Shown: positions 49,698 through 59,700, counted from the first letter of the stretch. The stretch is 64,000 bases of DNA from Phycisphaeraceae bacterium (GCA_020639135.1 JACKHE010000006.1:216772-280771); one strand, 5' to 3'. The notes: a model not told the origin generated them from the sequence alone. Program-made: numbers and translations.

Positions 49698-51299
49698 GTG
49701 CCCTCGATCGAACGCAACTCGTTTGTCGCGCTCCTGGGACGGCTCCGCAGCGGGCAACCCGGCGTGGTCCACGTCGTCCCGGTGGGCGTCCGGCTGCTGA
49801 GCGACCAGCTCACCCCGGTGCTCGCGTACCGCAGGCTCGTGGCGCCCGACGAGCGGACGGCGCCGTCGTTCCTGCTCGAATCGGTCGTGGGGGGCGATCG
49901 GCAGGGCCGGCACTCGCTCCTGGGCGCTCACCCGGTCATCGAGGTCCTGGCGCGGCGGGACGAGTTCACCGTCACCGACCACCGCACCGGCGAGACGCAG
50001 ACCACCACCGAGCGCGATCCGCTGCACGCGATCAAGGCGCTGACCTCGGGCATGGTCTTCCACCGCCCCGACGAGGCGCCGCTGCCGTCGTGTGTGCTGG
50101 GCGGGTGGTTCGGGTACGCGGCGTACGACACCGTGCGGTACGCCGAGCCCTCGAAGCTGGGATTCGAGGACGCGCCGCCCGACGACCGCGATCTGCCCGA
50201 GCTGCACTTCGGGCACTACGACCGCGTCGTGGTCTTCGATCACGTGGACAAGCTGGTGCATGTCGTCCGGCTCGTTGCGGTCGGCGTCGGCGACGACCCC
50301 GGCGCGCTGTACGACGGGGCGCTGGCGGATCTGGACGCGTTGGTGTGGCAGCTGGAGACGCACAGCAAGCCGCTGCCGGCGGGGCGGGTCGAGCCGTCGG
50401 CGCCGGGTGCGGATCGGGCGCCGATGGCGTCGAACATGACCGAGGCGCAGCACGCGCAGATGGTCGAGCGCGCCAAGGAATACATCCGCGCCGGGGACAT
50501 CTTCCAGGTCGTCGTGGGGCAGCGGTTCGAGCGCCGCTCGCCGGCGGACCCGTTCGATGTGTACCGGGCGCTGCGCGCGGTGAACCCCTCGCCGTACATG
50601 GTGTACCTGCAGGCCGCGGGCTGCATCCTGATCGCGTCGAGCCCGGAGATCCTGTGCCGCTGCCGGCGCGGGGCCGACGGCTCGCTGGTCGTGACCAACC
50701 GCCCCCTGGCCGGGACCCGGCGCCGGGGCGAGACCGGCGCGGAGGACCTGGCGATGGAGCGCGAGCTGCTCGCCGACGAGAAGGAGCGCGCCGAGCACGT
50801 GATGCTGGTGGATCTCGGGCGCAACGACGTGGGGCGCGTGTCCGACCTGGGCAGCGTGCGGCTGGTGCGCACCATGGAGGTCGAACGCTACAGCCACGTC
50901 ATGCACATCAGCTCGACGGTCACCGGCGAGCTGCGCGAGGGCGCCGACGCGTGGGATGCGCTCAAGGCGGCGCTGCCTGTGGGCACGGTCTCCGGCGCCC
51001 CGAAGGTGCGCGCGATGCAGATCATCGATGAGCTGGAGCCGGTGCGGCGGGGCCCCTACGGCGGGGGGCTGGGGTATGTCGGGCTCGACGGCCAGATGGA
51101 CATCGCCCTGGCGCTGCGGACGATCGTCGTCCCGACGGCGCTGCACGACCCGGCGACCGGCGATTGGGTGTACCACATCCAGGCCGGCGGGGGGATCGTG
51201 TACGACTCGCAGCCCCGGCTCGAGTATCAGGAGACGGTCAACAAGGCGGCGGCGCTGGCACGCGCGATCGGGCTGGCGGAGTCGGCGCTGACCGGTTGA
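49698..51299 (+). CDS. trpE: Anthranilate synthase component I
   Basis: A 533-residue chorismate-using enzyme; start is GTG at 49698 with no strong alternative. The N-terminal LLESVVGGDRQGRHSLLG is the Trp-binding LLES regulatory motif. The chorismate-binding domain has SSPEILCR, NRPLAGTRRRG, LVDLGRNDVGRV, and GTVSGAPKVRAMQII. The enzyme forms anthranilate in tryptophan biosynthesis together with a TrpG glutaminase (not in window). Divergent from exbD. Followed by palindromic CATGGC-rich region. High confidence. Confidence 0.96.
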   Translation: MPSIERNSFVALLGRLRSGQPGVVHVVPVGVRLLSDQLTPVLAYRRLVAPDERTAPSFLLESVVGGDRQGRHSLLGAHPVIEVLARRDEFTVTDHRTGETQTTTERDPLHAIKALTSGMVFHRPDEAPLPSCVLGGWFGYAAYDTVRYAEPSKLGFEDAPPDDRDLPELHFGHYDRVVVFDHVDKLVHVVRLVAVGVGDDPGALYDGALADLDALVWQLETHSKPLPAGRVEPSAPGADRAPMASNMTEAQHAQMVERAKEYIRAGDIFQVVVGQRFERRSPADPFDVYRALRAVNPSPYMVYLQAAGCILIASSPEILCRCRRGADGSLVVTNRPLAGTRRRGETGAEDLAMERELLADEKERAEHVMLVDLGRNDVGRVSDLGSVRLVRTMEVERYSHVMHISSTVTGELREGADAWDALKAALPVGTVSGAPKVRAMQIIDELEPVRRGPYGGGLGYVGLDGQMDIALALRTIVVPTALHDPATGDWVYHIQAGGGIVYDSQPRLEYQETVNKAAALARAIGLAESALTG

Positions 51300-51326
51300 G
51301 ACACGGAGGGTCGGTTCCGTGAGTGC

Positions 51327-51400
51327 CATGACCACGTCTTCGTGGCCATGCTGTTGCTCTCACCAATGCGTCATGGCCAAGCAGAGCCATGGCCATGGCA
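51327..51400. repeat. CATGGC/GCCATG palindrome cluster in the trpE-HU gap
   Basis: Hairpin CATG-A-CCACG-TCTT-CGTGG-C-CATG (51327-51350) and hairpin CATGGC-8-GCCATG (51372-51391), with further overlapping CATGGCCATGG. The cluster lies between convergent trpE and HU genes and may terminate both. Confidence 0.55.
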
Positions 51401-51439
51401 CACACGGTTCGTGAGATCAATCGGGATCGAATGCTCGGC

Positions 51440-51745
51440 TCAGCCCTCGGCGCTGACGGCGCTGCCGGCGCTCTCGCCGACGACATCCTTGAGCAGCGGG
51501 CTCGGGCGGAAGCCGACGGTGACCGAGGGCTCGATGTGGATCCGCTCCTTGGTGACCGGGTTGACGCCGATCCTGGCGGCCCGGTGCTTCTTCTCGAAGG
51601 AGCCGAACCCGGAGATGGTCACCTTGCCGTCGGTGTTCACCCCTTCCGAGATGCAGCTGAGGAAGGTATCGATGAGCCTGCTGGCCTGGGCCTTGGATTC
51701 GCCAAGACGCCCGGCCAGCATTTCAATGAGGTCGCCCTTGTTCAT
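51440..51745 (-). CDS. HU/IHF-family nucleoid DNA-binding protein
   Basis: A 101-residue histone-like protein; ATG 51745 (MNKGDLIEMLAGRLG) gives the usual HU length plus a short tail. Signature GFGSFEKKHRAARIGVNPVTKERIHI corresponds to the HU DNA-binding arm (usually GRNPxTGE); here VNPVTKE. The TFLSCISEGVNTDGKVTISGFGSF portion matches HU body helices and strands. It ends with an Ala/Ser/Glu tail (GESAGSAVSAEG). Bends DNA in nucleoid organisation. Divergent from clpS. Confidence 0.93.
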   Translation of the reverse strand: MNKGDLIEMLAGRLGESKAQASRLIDTFLSCISEGVNTDGKVTISGFGSFEKKHRAARIGVNPVTKERIHIEPSVTVGFRPSPLLKDVVGESAGSAVSAEG

Positions 51746-51953
51746 GACGCATCTCCCCGGTGAGATTCGAGCCCATGATCGACGGTCCGATCCTGCCGGA
51801 TGACGAAGCCACCTCAAACAACTCCGGGGGCCATCCGGCATAGCGCCGATCCATGAACATACCTCGGCAGAATCCTGTGTCAATCGACAATATCGGACGC
51901 CTTTTTCTCCCGATCAGGGTTTTTCCCCGGACCGGACGCCGTAGAATGTCCAC

Positions 51954-52337
51954 ATGACCTCCACCCCTTCGCAACAGATCACCGTCATGGCCCCGGCGCC
52001 CCGGACGAAGATCCGGGAGGAGGCCCGGACCGACCGCCCCTGGCTCTGGAACGTCGTCCTGCTCGACGACGACGACCACAGCTACGAGTACGTGATCAAC
52101 CTCTCGCGCAAGCTCTTTGCGCACCCGGTCGAACGGGCCTTCGAGATCGCCCGGACGGTGGACTCCCGGGGCCGGGCCGTGCTCCTGACCACCCACAAGG
52201 AGCACGCCGAGCTCAAGCGCGATCAGATCCACGCCTTCGGGCGCGACCGGCTGATCTCCGCGTGCAAGGGCGCGATGTCCGCGATCATCGAGCCCGCCGA
52301 GCACCAGGGCGACGAGCCCGGAGATCCCCCGGCGTGA
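51954..52337 (+). CDS. clpS: ATP-dependent Clp protease adaptor ClpS
   Basis: A 127-residue adaptor. The core PWLWNVVLLDDDDHSYEYVINL (split here: PWLWNVVLLDDDDHSYEYV) matches the ClpS NVVLxNDDxxxxxYV motif, and LTTHKEHAELKRDQIHAFG its middle and C-terminal sheet. ClpS delivers N-degron substrates to ClpA; no clpA lies in this window. The stop overlaps the GTG start of the dehydrogenase gene by GTGA. ATG 51954 follows no classic SD, but TAGAAT lies at about 51942, suggesting a leaderless or near-leaderless transcript. Confidence 0.94.
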   Translation: MTSTPSQQITVMAPAPRTKIREEARTDRPWLWNVVLLDDDDHSYEYVINLSRKLFAHPVERAFEIARTVDSRGRAVLLTTHKEHAELKRDQIHAFGRDRLISACKGAMSAIIEPAEHQGDEPGDPPA

Positions 52338-53299
52338 ACGCCAGCGATCGGCGCGATCGGCCGCTCGTCGCGATCGCCGAGCCGATCGATCCTGTGTGTC
52401 AGCAATGGCTGTCGGCGCACTGTGATTGCCGCGGTTTGGAATCGCTCGCCGAGGCGGATGCGCTGATCGTGCGCACCTCGACGCGGGTTGATCGTGCCCT
52501 GCTCGAATCGGGGCCCCGCCTCCGGGTCGTGGGGCGGGCCGGGGTCGGCGTGGACCACATCGACCTCGCCGTCTGCGCCGAGCGCGGGATCACGGTCGTG
52601 CATACCCCCGACGCCAACACAGACGCCGTGGTTGAATACGTCTTCGCGGAGCTGCTCGACACGCTGCGCCCGCGCCCGGCGGTGGACGGGGCGATGACTT
52701 CCCTGAGGTGGGAAGCGGTGCGCGAGGAGGCCGTGGCGCCGGTGGCGCTGGCCGGGACCGCGATGGGCGTGCTGGGATTCGGGCGCATCGGTTCAAGGGT
52801 CGCCAGGGCGGCGTCGGGTTTCGGGATGGTCGTGCGGTGCTGCGACCTTGTCGAGATCCCGCAGAGCCAACGATTCGGCGCCGAGCAGGTCGGGTTCGAC
52901 GAGCTGCTGGCGACCTCGCAGATCCTGACGATCCATGTGGACGGCAGGGCAGGCAACCGGGGACTGATCAATGCCGGGGCGCTGGGGCGTTGCCGGGACG
53001 ACGTGATCCTGGTCAACACGAGCCGGGGGCTGGTGGTGGACGCCCACGCGCTGGCGCAGTTCCTGGAGGCAAACCAGCGAGCCCGGGCGATCTGCGATGT
53101 GCACGAGCCCGAGCCGATCGAATCCGACAATCCGCTGCTGGGATTGCCGAGCGCTCGGCTGACGCCGCACATCGCCTCGGCAACCGCCGGGGCGAAGCGC
53201 GCGATGAGCTGGGTGGTGCGCGACGTGTGGCGCGTGCTCAGCGGCGAGGCGCCGATGCACGAGGCGCCGATGGACGCCGACCGATCACTCCCGGCGTAG
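52334..53299 (+). CDS. D-isomer-specific 2-hydroxyacid dehydrogenase
   Basis: A 321-residue NAD-dependent enzyme. The GTG at 52334 overlaps the clpS stop and is the best start. The Rossmann motif GFGRIGSRVA (about 153), catalytic Arg in VNTSRGLVVDA, Glu in DVHEPEPIES and His in TPHIASATAGAK are all present. Family includes phosphoglycerate dehydrogenase, hydroxypyruvate and glyoxylate reductases; the VGRAGVGVDHIDL region is PGDH-like, but no regulatory ACT domain. Coupled to clpS by GTGA. Cytoplasmic. Substrate unknown. Confidence 0.93.
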   Translation: MNASDRRDRPLVAIAEPIDPVCQQWLSAHCDCRGLESLAEADALIVRTSTRVDRALLESGPRLRVVGRAGVGVDHIDLAVCAERGITVVHTPDANTDAVVEYVFAELLDTLRPRPAVDGAMTSLRWEAVREEAVAPVALAGTAMGVLGFGRIGSRVARAASGFGMVVRCCDLVEIPQSQRFGAEQVGFDELLATSQILTIHVDGRAGNRGLINAGALGRCRDDVILVNTSRGLVVDAHALAQFLEANQRARAICDVHEPEPIESDNPLLGLPSARLTPHIASATAGAKRAMSWVVRDVWRVLSGEAPMHEAPMDADRSLPA

Positions 53300-53638
53300 G
53301 GCCTCGGCGCTGAGGATGCGCTCCTCCGCCTGCGCGTAGCGGCCTTTGGCCACCTTGATCAGCACCAGCATCAGGACCGTGATCAACAGGCCCGATTGCA
53401 GCAGGCCCAGCCAGAGCACAAGCACGGCGTCGCTCAGCAGCAGGACCAGCCCCGCGACGGCGATCAACGCGCCGAGCGCGGCGAATCCGTAGCCCGAGGC
53501 GATCATCGCACCGCGGTGCCTGCCCTTGGGCGCGAAGGCGCCGAGACAGGCGCCCCAGACGCCGATGATCGCGCCGACGACGCCGATCGAGGATCCGAAG
53601 ATGGCGCCGAGCATGTTGGGATCGTTCCAGTCGCTCAT
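53285..53638 (-). CDS. Membrane protein downstream of DUF2089 gene
   Basis: A 117-residue protein with three to four hydrophobic helices (about 12-35, 43-66, 69-95). No enzymatic motif. The start at 53638 overlaps the stop of the DUF2089 gene by ATGA, so they are translationally coupled. This pairing of a DUF2089-type HTH with a small membrane protein is found in several bacteria and suggests a membrane-linked regulatory pair or envelope stress sensor. The 3' end overlaps the end of the dehydrogenase gene by 15 bp (convergent). Confidence 0.75.
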   Translation of the reverse strand: MSDWNDPNMLGAIFGSSIGVVGAIIGVWGACLGAFAPKGRHRGAMIASGYGFAALGALIAVAGLVLLLSDAVLVLWLGLLQSGLLITVLMLVLIKVAKGRYAQAEERILSAEALRRE

Positions 53639-53970
53639 GGTTGGTCTCCCGGGTGTTGTCGTTGTTCTGAAGCGGCGCGGTGGAGGTCACGCACAGCCCT
53701 GGCGGCGGTTGGTGTGATCTCCCCCCGGCGGACGAGGTCGGCCAGCAGGTCGCTCATGGGTTCCGGCTCCCGGCCCTCGACGATGGCCCGGAGCCGCTCG
53801 ATGACCTCATCCAGCCGACGGCGGATCGTGGGGTAGCTGACGCCGTAGGTTTTGGCGAGGGCCTTGAGCGAACCCGAATGGAGGGTGAGCTGGGTGATGA
53901 GCTCCTGGTCTGCCGGGGCGAGCCGGCTGATCGGAGGGAGGTGCGGGTTGGGGGATGCGTAGGTGGTCAC
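53635..53970 (-). CDS. DUF2089-family HTH regulator
   Basis: A 111-residue protein. GTG 53970 is chosen: the longer TTG frame at 54036 would begin upstream of the promoter. The HTH is LHSGSLKALAKTYGVSYPTIRRRLDEVIERL, with its DNA-binding helix SYPTIRRRLDEV, as in DUF2089 proteins. After it comes EGREPEPMSDLLADLVRRGEI, also family-like. ATGA overlap with the membrane protein gene. A clear promoter (TTGACA-17-TATTGT) lies at 54008-54036. Function unknown; presumably a regulator of its own operon. Confidence 0.8.
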   Translation of the reverse strand: MTTYASPNPHLPPISRLAPADQELITQLTLHSGSLKALAKTYGVSYPTIRRRLDEVIERLRAIVEGREPEPMSDLLADLVRRGEITPTAARAVRDLHRAASEQRQHPGDQP

Positions 53971-54007
53971 GGTGTGACTCTGTTTCGATTTGCAGATATC
54001 TGATTGA

Positions 54008-54036
54008 ACAATATTGATTATTTTGAATGATGTCAA
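54008..54036 (-). promoter_or_regulatory. Sigma-70-type promoter of the DUF2089/membrane operon
   Basis: On the minus strand TTGACA (54036-54031) and TATTGT (54013-54008) are separated by exactly 17 bp in a strongly AT-rich stretch, so transcription starts near 54001. This excludes the TTG at 54036 as a start. Confidence 0.8.
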
Positions 54037-54114
54037 ATCGAATCTGAATTAATTACAAATAGTGGGCTCTGGGGTGCTGAATCGCGGGTATCTGGTGGCG
54101 CCTACGCTTGGCCC

Positions 54115-54879
54115 ATGCCGCAACACGGGGTGATTCTGGGGGTCAACATTGACCACGTCGCGACGCTCAGGCAGGCCCGGCGTGGTCACGAACCGGACCC
54201 GGTCCGGGCGGCCCACGAGGCGGAGCTGGGGGGCGCCGACTGCATCACGGTGCACCTGCGTGAGGACCGGCGGCACATCAACGACCGGGACGTGGACCGG
54301 CTCCGGGTGGCCTGCAACGTCAGGCTGAATCTGGAGATGGCCGCGACGGACGAGATGGTCGAGATCGCGCGGGAGCTCCGGCCCCACGCGGTGGCGATCG
54401 TGCCGGAGGGCCGGGACGAGGTGACGACCGAGGGGGGGCTGGACGTCGCCGGACAGCGGGATCGGATGGCGGCGGTTGTCGCGGCGTTGTCGGGGCGGGT
54501 CGGGACGGTGTCGGCGTTCATCGATGCCGATGAACGGCATATCGCGGCGGCGGGCGCGTGCGGTTTTCACGCGTGCGAGGTGCACACGGGGCCCTACGCC
54601 GGCGCGTTCCACGCGGCGGGTGGGGATTTCCGCAACGCGGAACTCGCGACTACCCAAACACTGGTGGCGCAGGCCGGGCGTCTGATTCTGGAGTCCGGGA
54701 TGCGGTTCAACGCGGGGCACGGTCTGAACTACCACAACGTGCGCCCGATCGCGGCGCTGCCCGGCCTTTCGGAGCTGCACATCGGGCATTCGATCGTGAG
54801 CCGGGCGGTGTACACGGGGCTGCGCGCCGCGGTGTCGGAGATGCGTGCGCAGATCGACCAGGCGTCCGGCCGCCGCTGA
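54115..54879 (+). CDS. pdxJ: Pyridoxine 5'-phosphate synthase
   Basis: A 254-residue TIM barrel that condenses 3-amino-2-oxopropyl phosphate and deoxyxylulose 5-phosphate into pyridoxine 5'-phosphate. Signatures: GVNIDHVATLRQARRG (phosphate-binding His/Arg), GGADCITVHLREDRRHI, ALVPEG-like VAIVPEGRDEVTTEGG, and NAGHGLNYHNVRPIA. Length and all segments fit PdxJ. The start at ATG 54115 has no obvious SD; a short leader follows the AT-rich promoter region shared with the DUF2089 gene, divergently. Confidence 0.97.
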   Translation: MPQHGVILGVNIDHVATLRQARRGHEPDPVRAAHEAELGGADCITVHLREDRRHINDRDVDRLRVACNVRLNLEMAATDEMVEIARELRPHAVAIVPEGRDEVTTEGGLDVAGQRDRMAAVVAALSGRVGTVSAFIDADERHIAAAGACGFHACEVHTGPYAGAFHAAGGDFRNAELATTQTLVAQAGRLILESGMRFNAGHGLNYHNVRPIAALPGLSELHIGHSIVSRAVYTGLRAAVSEMRAQIDQASGRR

Positions 54880-55129
54880 GCGCCGAGACCCGAACGGGGT
54901 GTGCGGTTCGGCAGGTATTTTCACCGAGTTTCAGGCGTCGCGAGGGATTTTCATGGGCAGGAAACCGGGCTCCGCCTAGGATGTCCCGACGCTGGCTGGA
55001 AGGCTAGGGGGCAGGCCCGGATGCAACCCCAAATGCGTGCGCGAGTAGCCATTATCGGACCGCCCAATGGAGGGGCGTGGCGGAAGCTCCGGCGTGATCG
55101 GGCCAGGTCAGAGCAGACAGGAAGAACAG

Positions 55130-56662
55130 ATGCCGAAACCACGCGCGGGCGCGTCGGGCCGATCCAGGGCCGGCGGTCGGTCCGTTTCCAAGAAAAAAAC
55201 CGCCCGGAAGACCGCCTCGAAGGGCGGCTCCGGGACGAAGTCCGGGTCCGCCGGCGCCCCTGCCGGCAAGGGCAGGACGAAGGCGCCCAAGCGGTTCGCG
55301 AGCTACCAGTCCGCGCTGCGCCACCTGTACGACCGGGTGGATTTCGAGCGGGCGCGGGTTCGTCGGCTGAGCCGGGATGACCTGAAGCTCGAGCGGATGC
55401 GGGCGCTGCTGAAGAAGCTCGGCGATCCGCAGCTCAAGGTGCCGACGACGCACGTGGTGGGGACCAACGGCAAGGGTTCGACGTGCCACCTGCTCTCGAC
55501 GGCGCTGCGCTCGTGCGGGTACACGGTGGGTCTTTACACGAGCCCCCATCTCCAGGACGTGCGAGAGCGGATCGAGATCAACGGGCAGCCGATCTCGACG
55601 GCGGATTTCACGAGGCTGATGGCCACGGTGGCGCGCGCGGCGGCGTCGGTCGAGCGGGCGCACGGGGTCCCGACGTTCTTCGAGATGATGACGGCGCTGG
55701 CGCTGACACACTTCGCCGACGAGGCGCTGGACGTGGCGGTGATCGAGTGCGGGCTGGGCGGCCGGCTGGACGCGACGTCGTGCATCCAGCCCTCGGTGGT
55801 CGCGGTGACATCGATCAGCATCGACCACACGCAGCTGCTGGGCGAGACGGCGGCGGAGATCGCCGCGGAGAAGGCCGGGGCGTTCAAGCCCGGCGTCCCG
55901 GTGGTGACGATCCCGCAGTCGGAGGAGGTCATGGCGGTGCTTCGCGCCGAGTCGGAGCGGATCGGCTCGCCGCTGTCGGTGCTGGGCGAGGACATCGAGT
56001 TCAGCTCGCGGTTCGAGGCGTCGCCGAAGATCGGGACGCACACGTGCATCTGCCTCTCGACGGAGCGGAGCGAGTTCGAGCACCTGACGGTGCCGCTGCT
56101 GGGCGAGCACCAGGCGCTGAACTGCGGGCTGGCGCTGGCGGCGCTGGACGTGCTGCGCTCGCAGGGGTTCGACACGCCCGAGATGAAGGTGATCAACGGT
56201 CTTGCGGGGCTGTCGATCCCGGGCCGGATGGAGCTGGCCTGGGAGCGGCCCCGCGTGCTGCTGGACGGCGCGCACAACGCGGAGTCGCTCAAGGCGCTGA
56301 TCCGCTCGATCGGCGCGCACATCCCGTACGACTCGATGGTGCTGATCTTCGGCTGCGGCGAGGACAAGGACGTCGATGAGCTGCTGCGGACGGTGGCGCT
56401 GGGCGCGGACAAGATCATCTTCACCCGCGCCCGCAAGAGCCCCCGGGCGATGGACCCGGACGACCTCCGGCGGCGGTTCGTGGAGGTCAGCGCCAACAAG
56501 ATGTGCCAGGTCGCGGGCTCGTTCGACGAGGCGCTGGACCTGGCCGAGCGGGCGGTGGGCCCGGGCGACCTGATCTGCGTCACGGGAAGCTTTCACCTGG
56601 TGGGCGAGGCCAAGCGCTGCCTGGCGGACCGGACGAAGCCGGCGGCAACTGCCGAGGGCTGA
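55130..56662 (+). CDS. folC: Folylpolyglutamate/dihydrofolate synthase with basic N-terminal tail
   Basis: A 510-residue Mur-ligase-family enzyme adding glutamate to folate. Start ATG 55130 follows CAGGAAG. The P-loop GTNGKGST is at 111-118. HVVGTNGKG, SPHLQDVRERIEINGQPI, VIECGLGGRLDATS and LDGAHNAES are FolC hallmarks. The N-terminal 55 residues, before the usual FolC start (SYQSALRHLYDRV), are Lys/Ala/Gly/Ser-rich and strongly basic, like histone H1/nucleoid tails. That extension is unusual. It precedes leuS by 135 bp on the same strand. Confidence 0.95.
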   Translation: MPKPRAGASGRSRAGGRSVSKKKTARKTASKGGSGTKSGSAGAPAGKGRTKAPKRFASYQSALRHLYDRVDFERARVRRLSRDDLKLERMRALLKKLGDPQLKVPTTHVVGTNGKGSTCHLLSTALRSCGYTVGLYTSPHLQDVRERIEINGQPISTADFTRLMATVARAAASVERAHGVPTFFEMMTALALTHFADEALDVAVIECGLGGRLDATSCIQPSVVAVTSISIDHTQLLGETAAEIAAEKAGAFKPGVPVVTIPQSEEVMAVLRAESERIGSPLSVLGEDIEFSSRFEASPKIGTHTCICLSTERSEFEHLTVPLLGEHQALNCGLALAALDVLRSQGFDTPEMKVINGLAGLSIPGRMELAWERPRVLLDGAHNAESLKALIRSIGAHIPYDSMVLIFGCGEDKDVDELLRTVALGADKIIFTRARKSPRAMDPDDLRRRFVEVSANKMCQVAGSFDEALDLAERAVGPGDLICVTGSFHLVGEAKRCLADRTKPAATAEG

Positions 56663-56797
56663 ATCCACAGCTGGGCGCGCCGGCTGCCGCGGGGGGCGAT
56701 CTTGCCGTATGGTGTCCCCCTGCAACCCGCTCCCGGCGCCCGAAGGCGGGGCGTTCGGGCGCTGTCCTGACGCCCCCGACTTTGGCCGCACGATCCG

Positions 56798-59700
56798 ATG
56801 ACCACCACGCCGATGTCCAACACCAACGATCAGGCCTCGCCGACCGCCCCGCCGCACCGGTACGGCGGGGCGCTGGCGCGCACGATCGAGTCGCGCTGGC
56901 AGGCGTTGTGGAGCGAGCGGGGGATCTTCCGAACGCCGAACCCCGGCGAGGCCGGTTCCGAGCGGTTCGAGGGGTTGCCCAAGCGGTACATCCTGGACAT
57001 GTTCCCGTACCCGAGCGGCGTGGGGCTGCACGTGGGACACCCCCTGGGGTACATCGCGACGGACATCGCGGCGCGGTTTGCGCGGATGACGGGGCATCTG
57101 ACGCTGCACGCGATGGGGTACGACGCGTTCGGGCTCCCGGCGGAGCAGTACGCCGTGCAGACGGGGCAGCACCCCAGGGTGACGACGGAGCGGAACATCG
57201 AGAACATGCGCCGGCAGCTGCGCCGCATCGGGCTGGGGCACGACGACCACCGGAGTGTGGCGACGACGGACGTGGCGTTCTACAAGTGGACGCAGTGGAT
57301 CTTTCTCCAGATCTACAACGCGTGGTACGACGAGGCGCTGGGCAGGGCGAGGCCGATCGGGGAGCTGATCGCGGTGTTCGAATCGGGCGCGGCGTCGTGC
57401 GCGCACGAGGAGTTCAACCCGGGCGGGAAGCCCTGGAAGGAACTGGACGCGCGGGCGCGGGCGGCGATCGTGGACGACCGGCGGCTGGCGTACCTGTCGG
57501 AGGCGCCGGTGAACTGGTGCCCGGCGCTGGGGACGGTGCTGAGCAACGAGGAAGTCACGGCGGACGGTCGCTCGGAGCGCGGGAACTTCCCGGTGTACAA
57601 GCGCCCCCTGCGGCAGTGGATGATGCGGATCACGGCGTACTGCCGGCGCCTGCTCGACGACCTGGAGGGCGTGGACTGGCCCGAGCCGATCAAGCTGATG
57701 CAGCGGAACTGGATCGGGCGGAGCGAGGGCGCGTACGTGACGTTCCCGCTGGCCGAGGGGGGCGAATCGATCGAGGTCTTCACGACGCGGCCCGACACGC
57801 TCTTCGGCGCCACCTACATGGTGCTGGCGCCGGAGCACGCGCTGGTGGATTCGATCGTCCCGGGCGCCTGGCCCCCGGGGGTGAGCGGGCGGTGGACGGG
57901 CGGGGCGGCGACGCCCGGCGGGGCGGTGGCGGCGTACCGCGCTCTGGCGGCGTCGAAGAGCGATGTCGAGCGTCAGGTGGAGACGAAGGAGAAGTCGGGC
58001 GTCTTCACGGGGGCGTACGCGATCAACCCGGCGAGCGGCGAGCGGGTCCCGGTGTTCATCGCGGACTACGTGCTGATGGGCTACGGGACGGGCGCGATCA
58101 TGGCGGTGCCGGCGCACGACGAGCGCGACTACGAGTTCGCGCAGCAGTTCGGGCTGCCCATGCGGGACGTGGTGTACTCGCACACGGCGATGCTGATGCG
58201 GGAGTTCACGGAGCTGATCGACGATCCCTCGGAGCTGCCCGAGGGGTGGTTCAACGGGATGTGCGACTACGTCGGCATGATGACCACCGGCGCGTACGGC
58301 GCGCAGGAGGCGATCGAGCGGGTCCTGCGCGGGCGCGCGCTCGTTGCGGAGGTGGACCAATCGGAGATCGTCAACGAGCCGGGCTCGATCGGCGAGTCGC
58401 GCGGCGTGATCCGCGAGGTGTGGACCGAGGCGCTGGGGCACCTCAGGGACATCACCTGGGACGAGATCGTCCGGAGGTTCCGCGAGGCGGACTACCGGCG
58501 GATGCGGGGCGAGGCGTACACGGAGCCCGGGACGGCGGTGAACTCGCCGCCGATCGACGGGCTGGAGACGCCGCAGGCGAAGAAGCGGATGATCGAGTGG
58601 CTGGGGCTCAAGGGCATCGGCCGGGGGGCGGTCACGTTCAAGCTGCGGGACTGGCTGTTCTCGCGGCAGCGGTACTGGGGCGAACCGTTCCCGATCGTGT
58701 TCGACGAGAGCGGGGCGCCGCACGCGCTGCCCGAGTCGGTGCTGCCGGTGGAGCTGCCACCGATGGAGCACTTCGCGCCGGAGATCCGGGAGGACGGGGG
58801 GGATGCGGATTCGGTGCCCGCGCCGCCGCTGTCGCGTGCGGCGGATTGGACCACGGTGGAGCTGGACCTGGGCGAGGGTGTGAAGCGGTACACCCGGGAG
58901 CTCAACACGATGCCGCAGTGGGCGGGGTCGTGCTGGTACTACCTGCGCTACCTCGACCCGGAGAACGATCAGGCGTTCTGCGACCCGGCGGTCGAGCGGC
59001 GCTGGATGACGACGCTTGATGCGAAAGGGAACCGGCTGCCCGGCGGCGTGGACCTGTACGTCGGCGGCGCCGAGCACGCGGTGCTGCATTTGCTGTACGC
59101 GCGGTTCTGGCACAAGGTCCTGTTCGATCTGGGGCATGTCTCGTGCCCGGAGCCGTTCCAGCGGCTGTTCAACCAGGGGTACATCCAGGCGTACGCGTAC
59201 AAGGACGCGCGGGGTGTGTACGTGGACGCGGAGTCGGTCGAGGAATCGGCGGACGGGAAGCGCTGGACGATCGGCGGCGAGCCGCTGTCGCGCGAGTACG
59301 GCAAGATGGGCAAGAGCCTGAAGAACGCCGTGGCGCCGGACGAGATCTGCGATCAGTACGGCGCCGACACGCTGCGGCTGTACGAGATGTACCTGGGCCC
59401 GCTGGAGCAATCGAAGCCCTGGAACACGCGGGACATCGTCGGCGTGCACCGGTTCCTGCAGCGGCTGTGGCGCTGCCTGATCGACGAGGAGACGGGTCGG
59501 CCCGCGGTGACGGACGAGGCGCCGGACGCCGAGACGAACCGGCTGCTGCACCGGACGATCGCCGGTGTTCGTGAGGACCTGGAGGGCCTCCGTTTCAACA
59601 CGGCGATCGCGAAGCTGATTGAGCTGACGAATCACCTGACGAAATCGGGATCAACGCCCAGGGCGGTGGCGGAGGCGGTGACATTGATGCTCTCGCCGCT

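Noticed and set aside
54036..54036. TTG at 54036 as start of the DUF2089 protein
   Set aside because: It lies at the -35 element of a near-consensus promoter, so it would be untranscribed; GTG 53970 is downstream of the start site.
55052..59635. Very long minus-strand ORF (about 1527 codons) antisense to folC and leuS
   Set aside because: It lacks any recognisable domain, is dominated by Arg/Pro/His from GC-rich antisense codons, and lies opposite two confident housekeeping genes.
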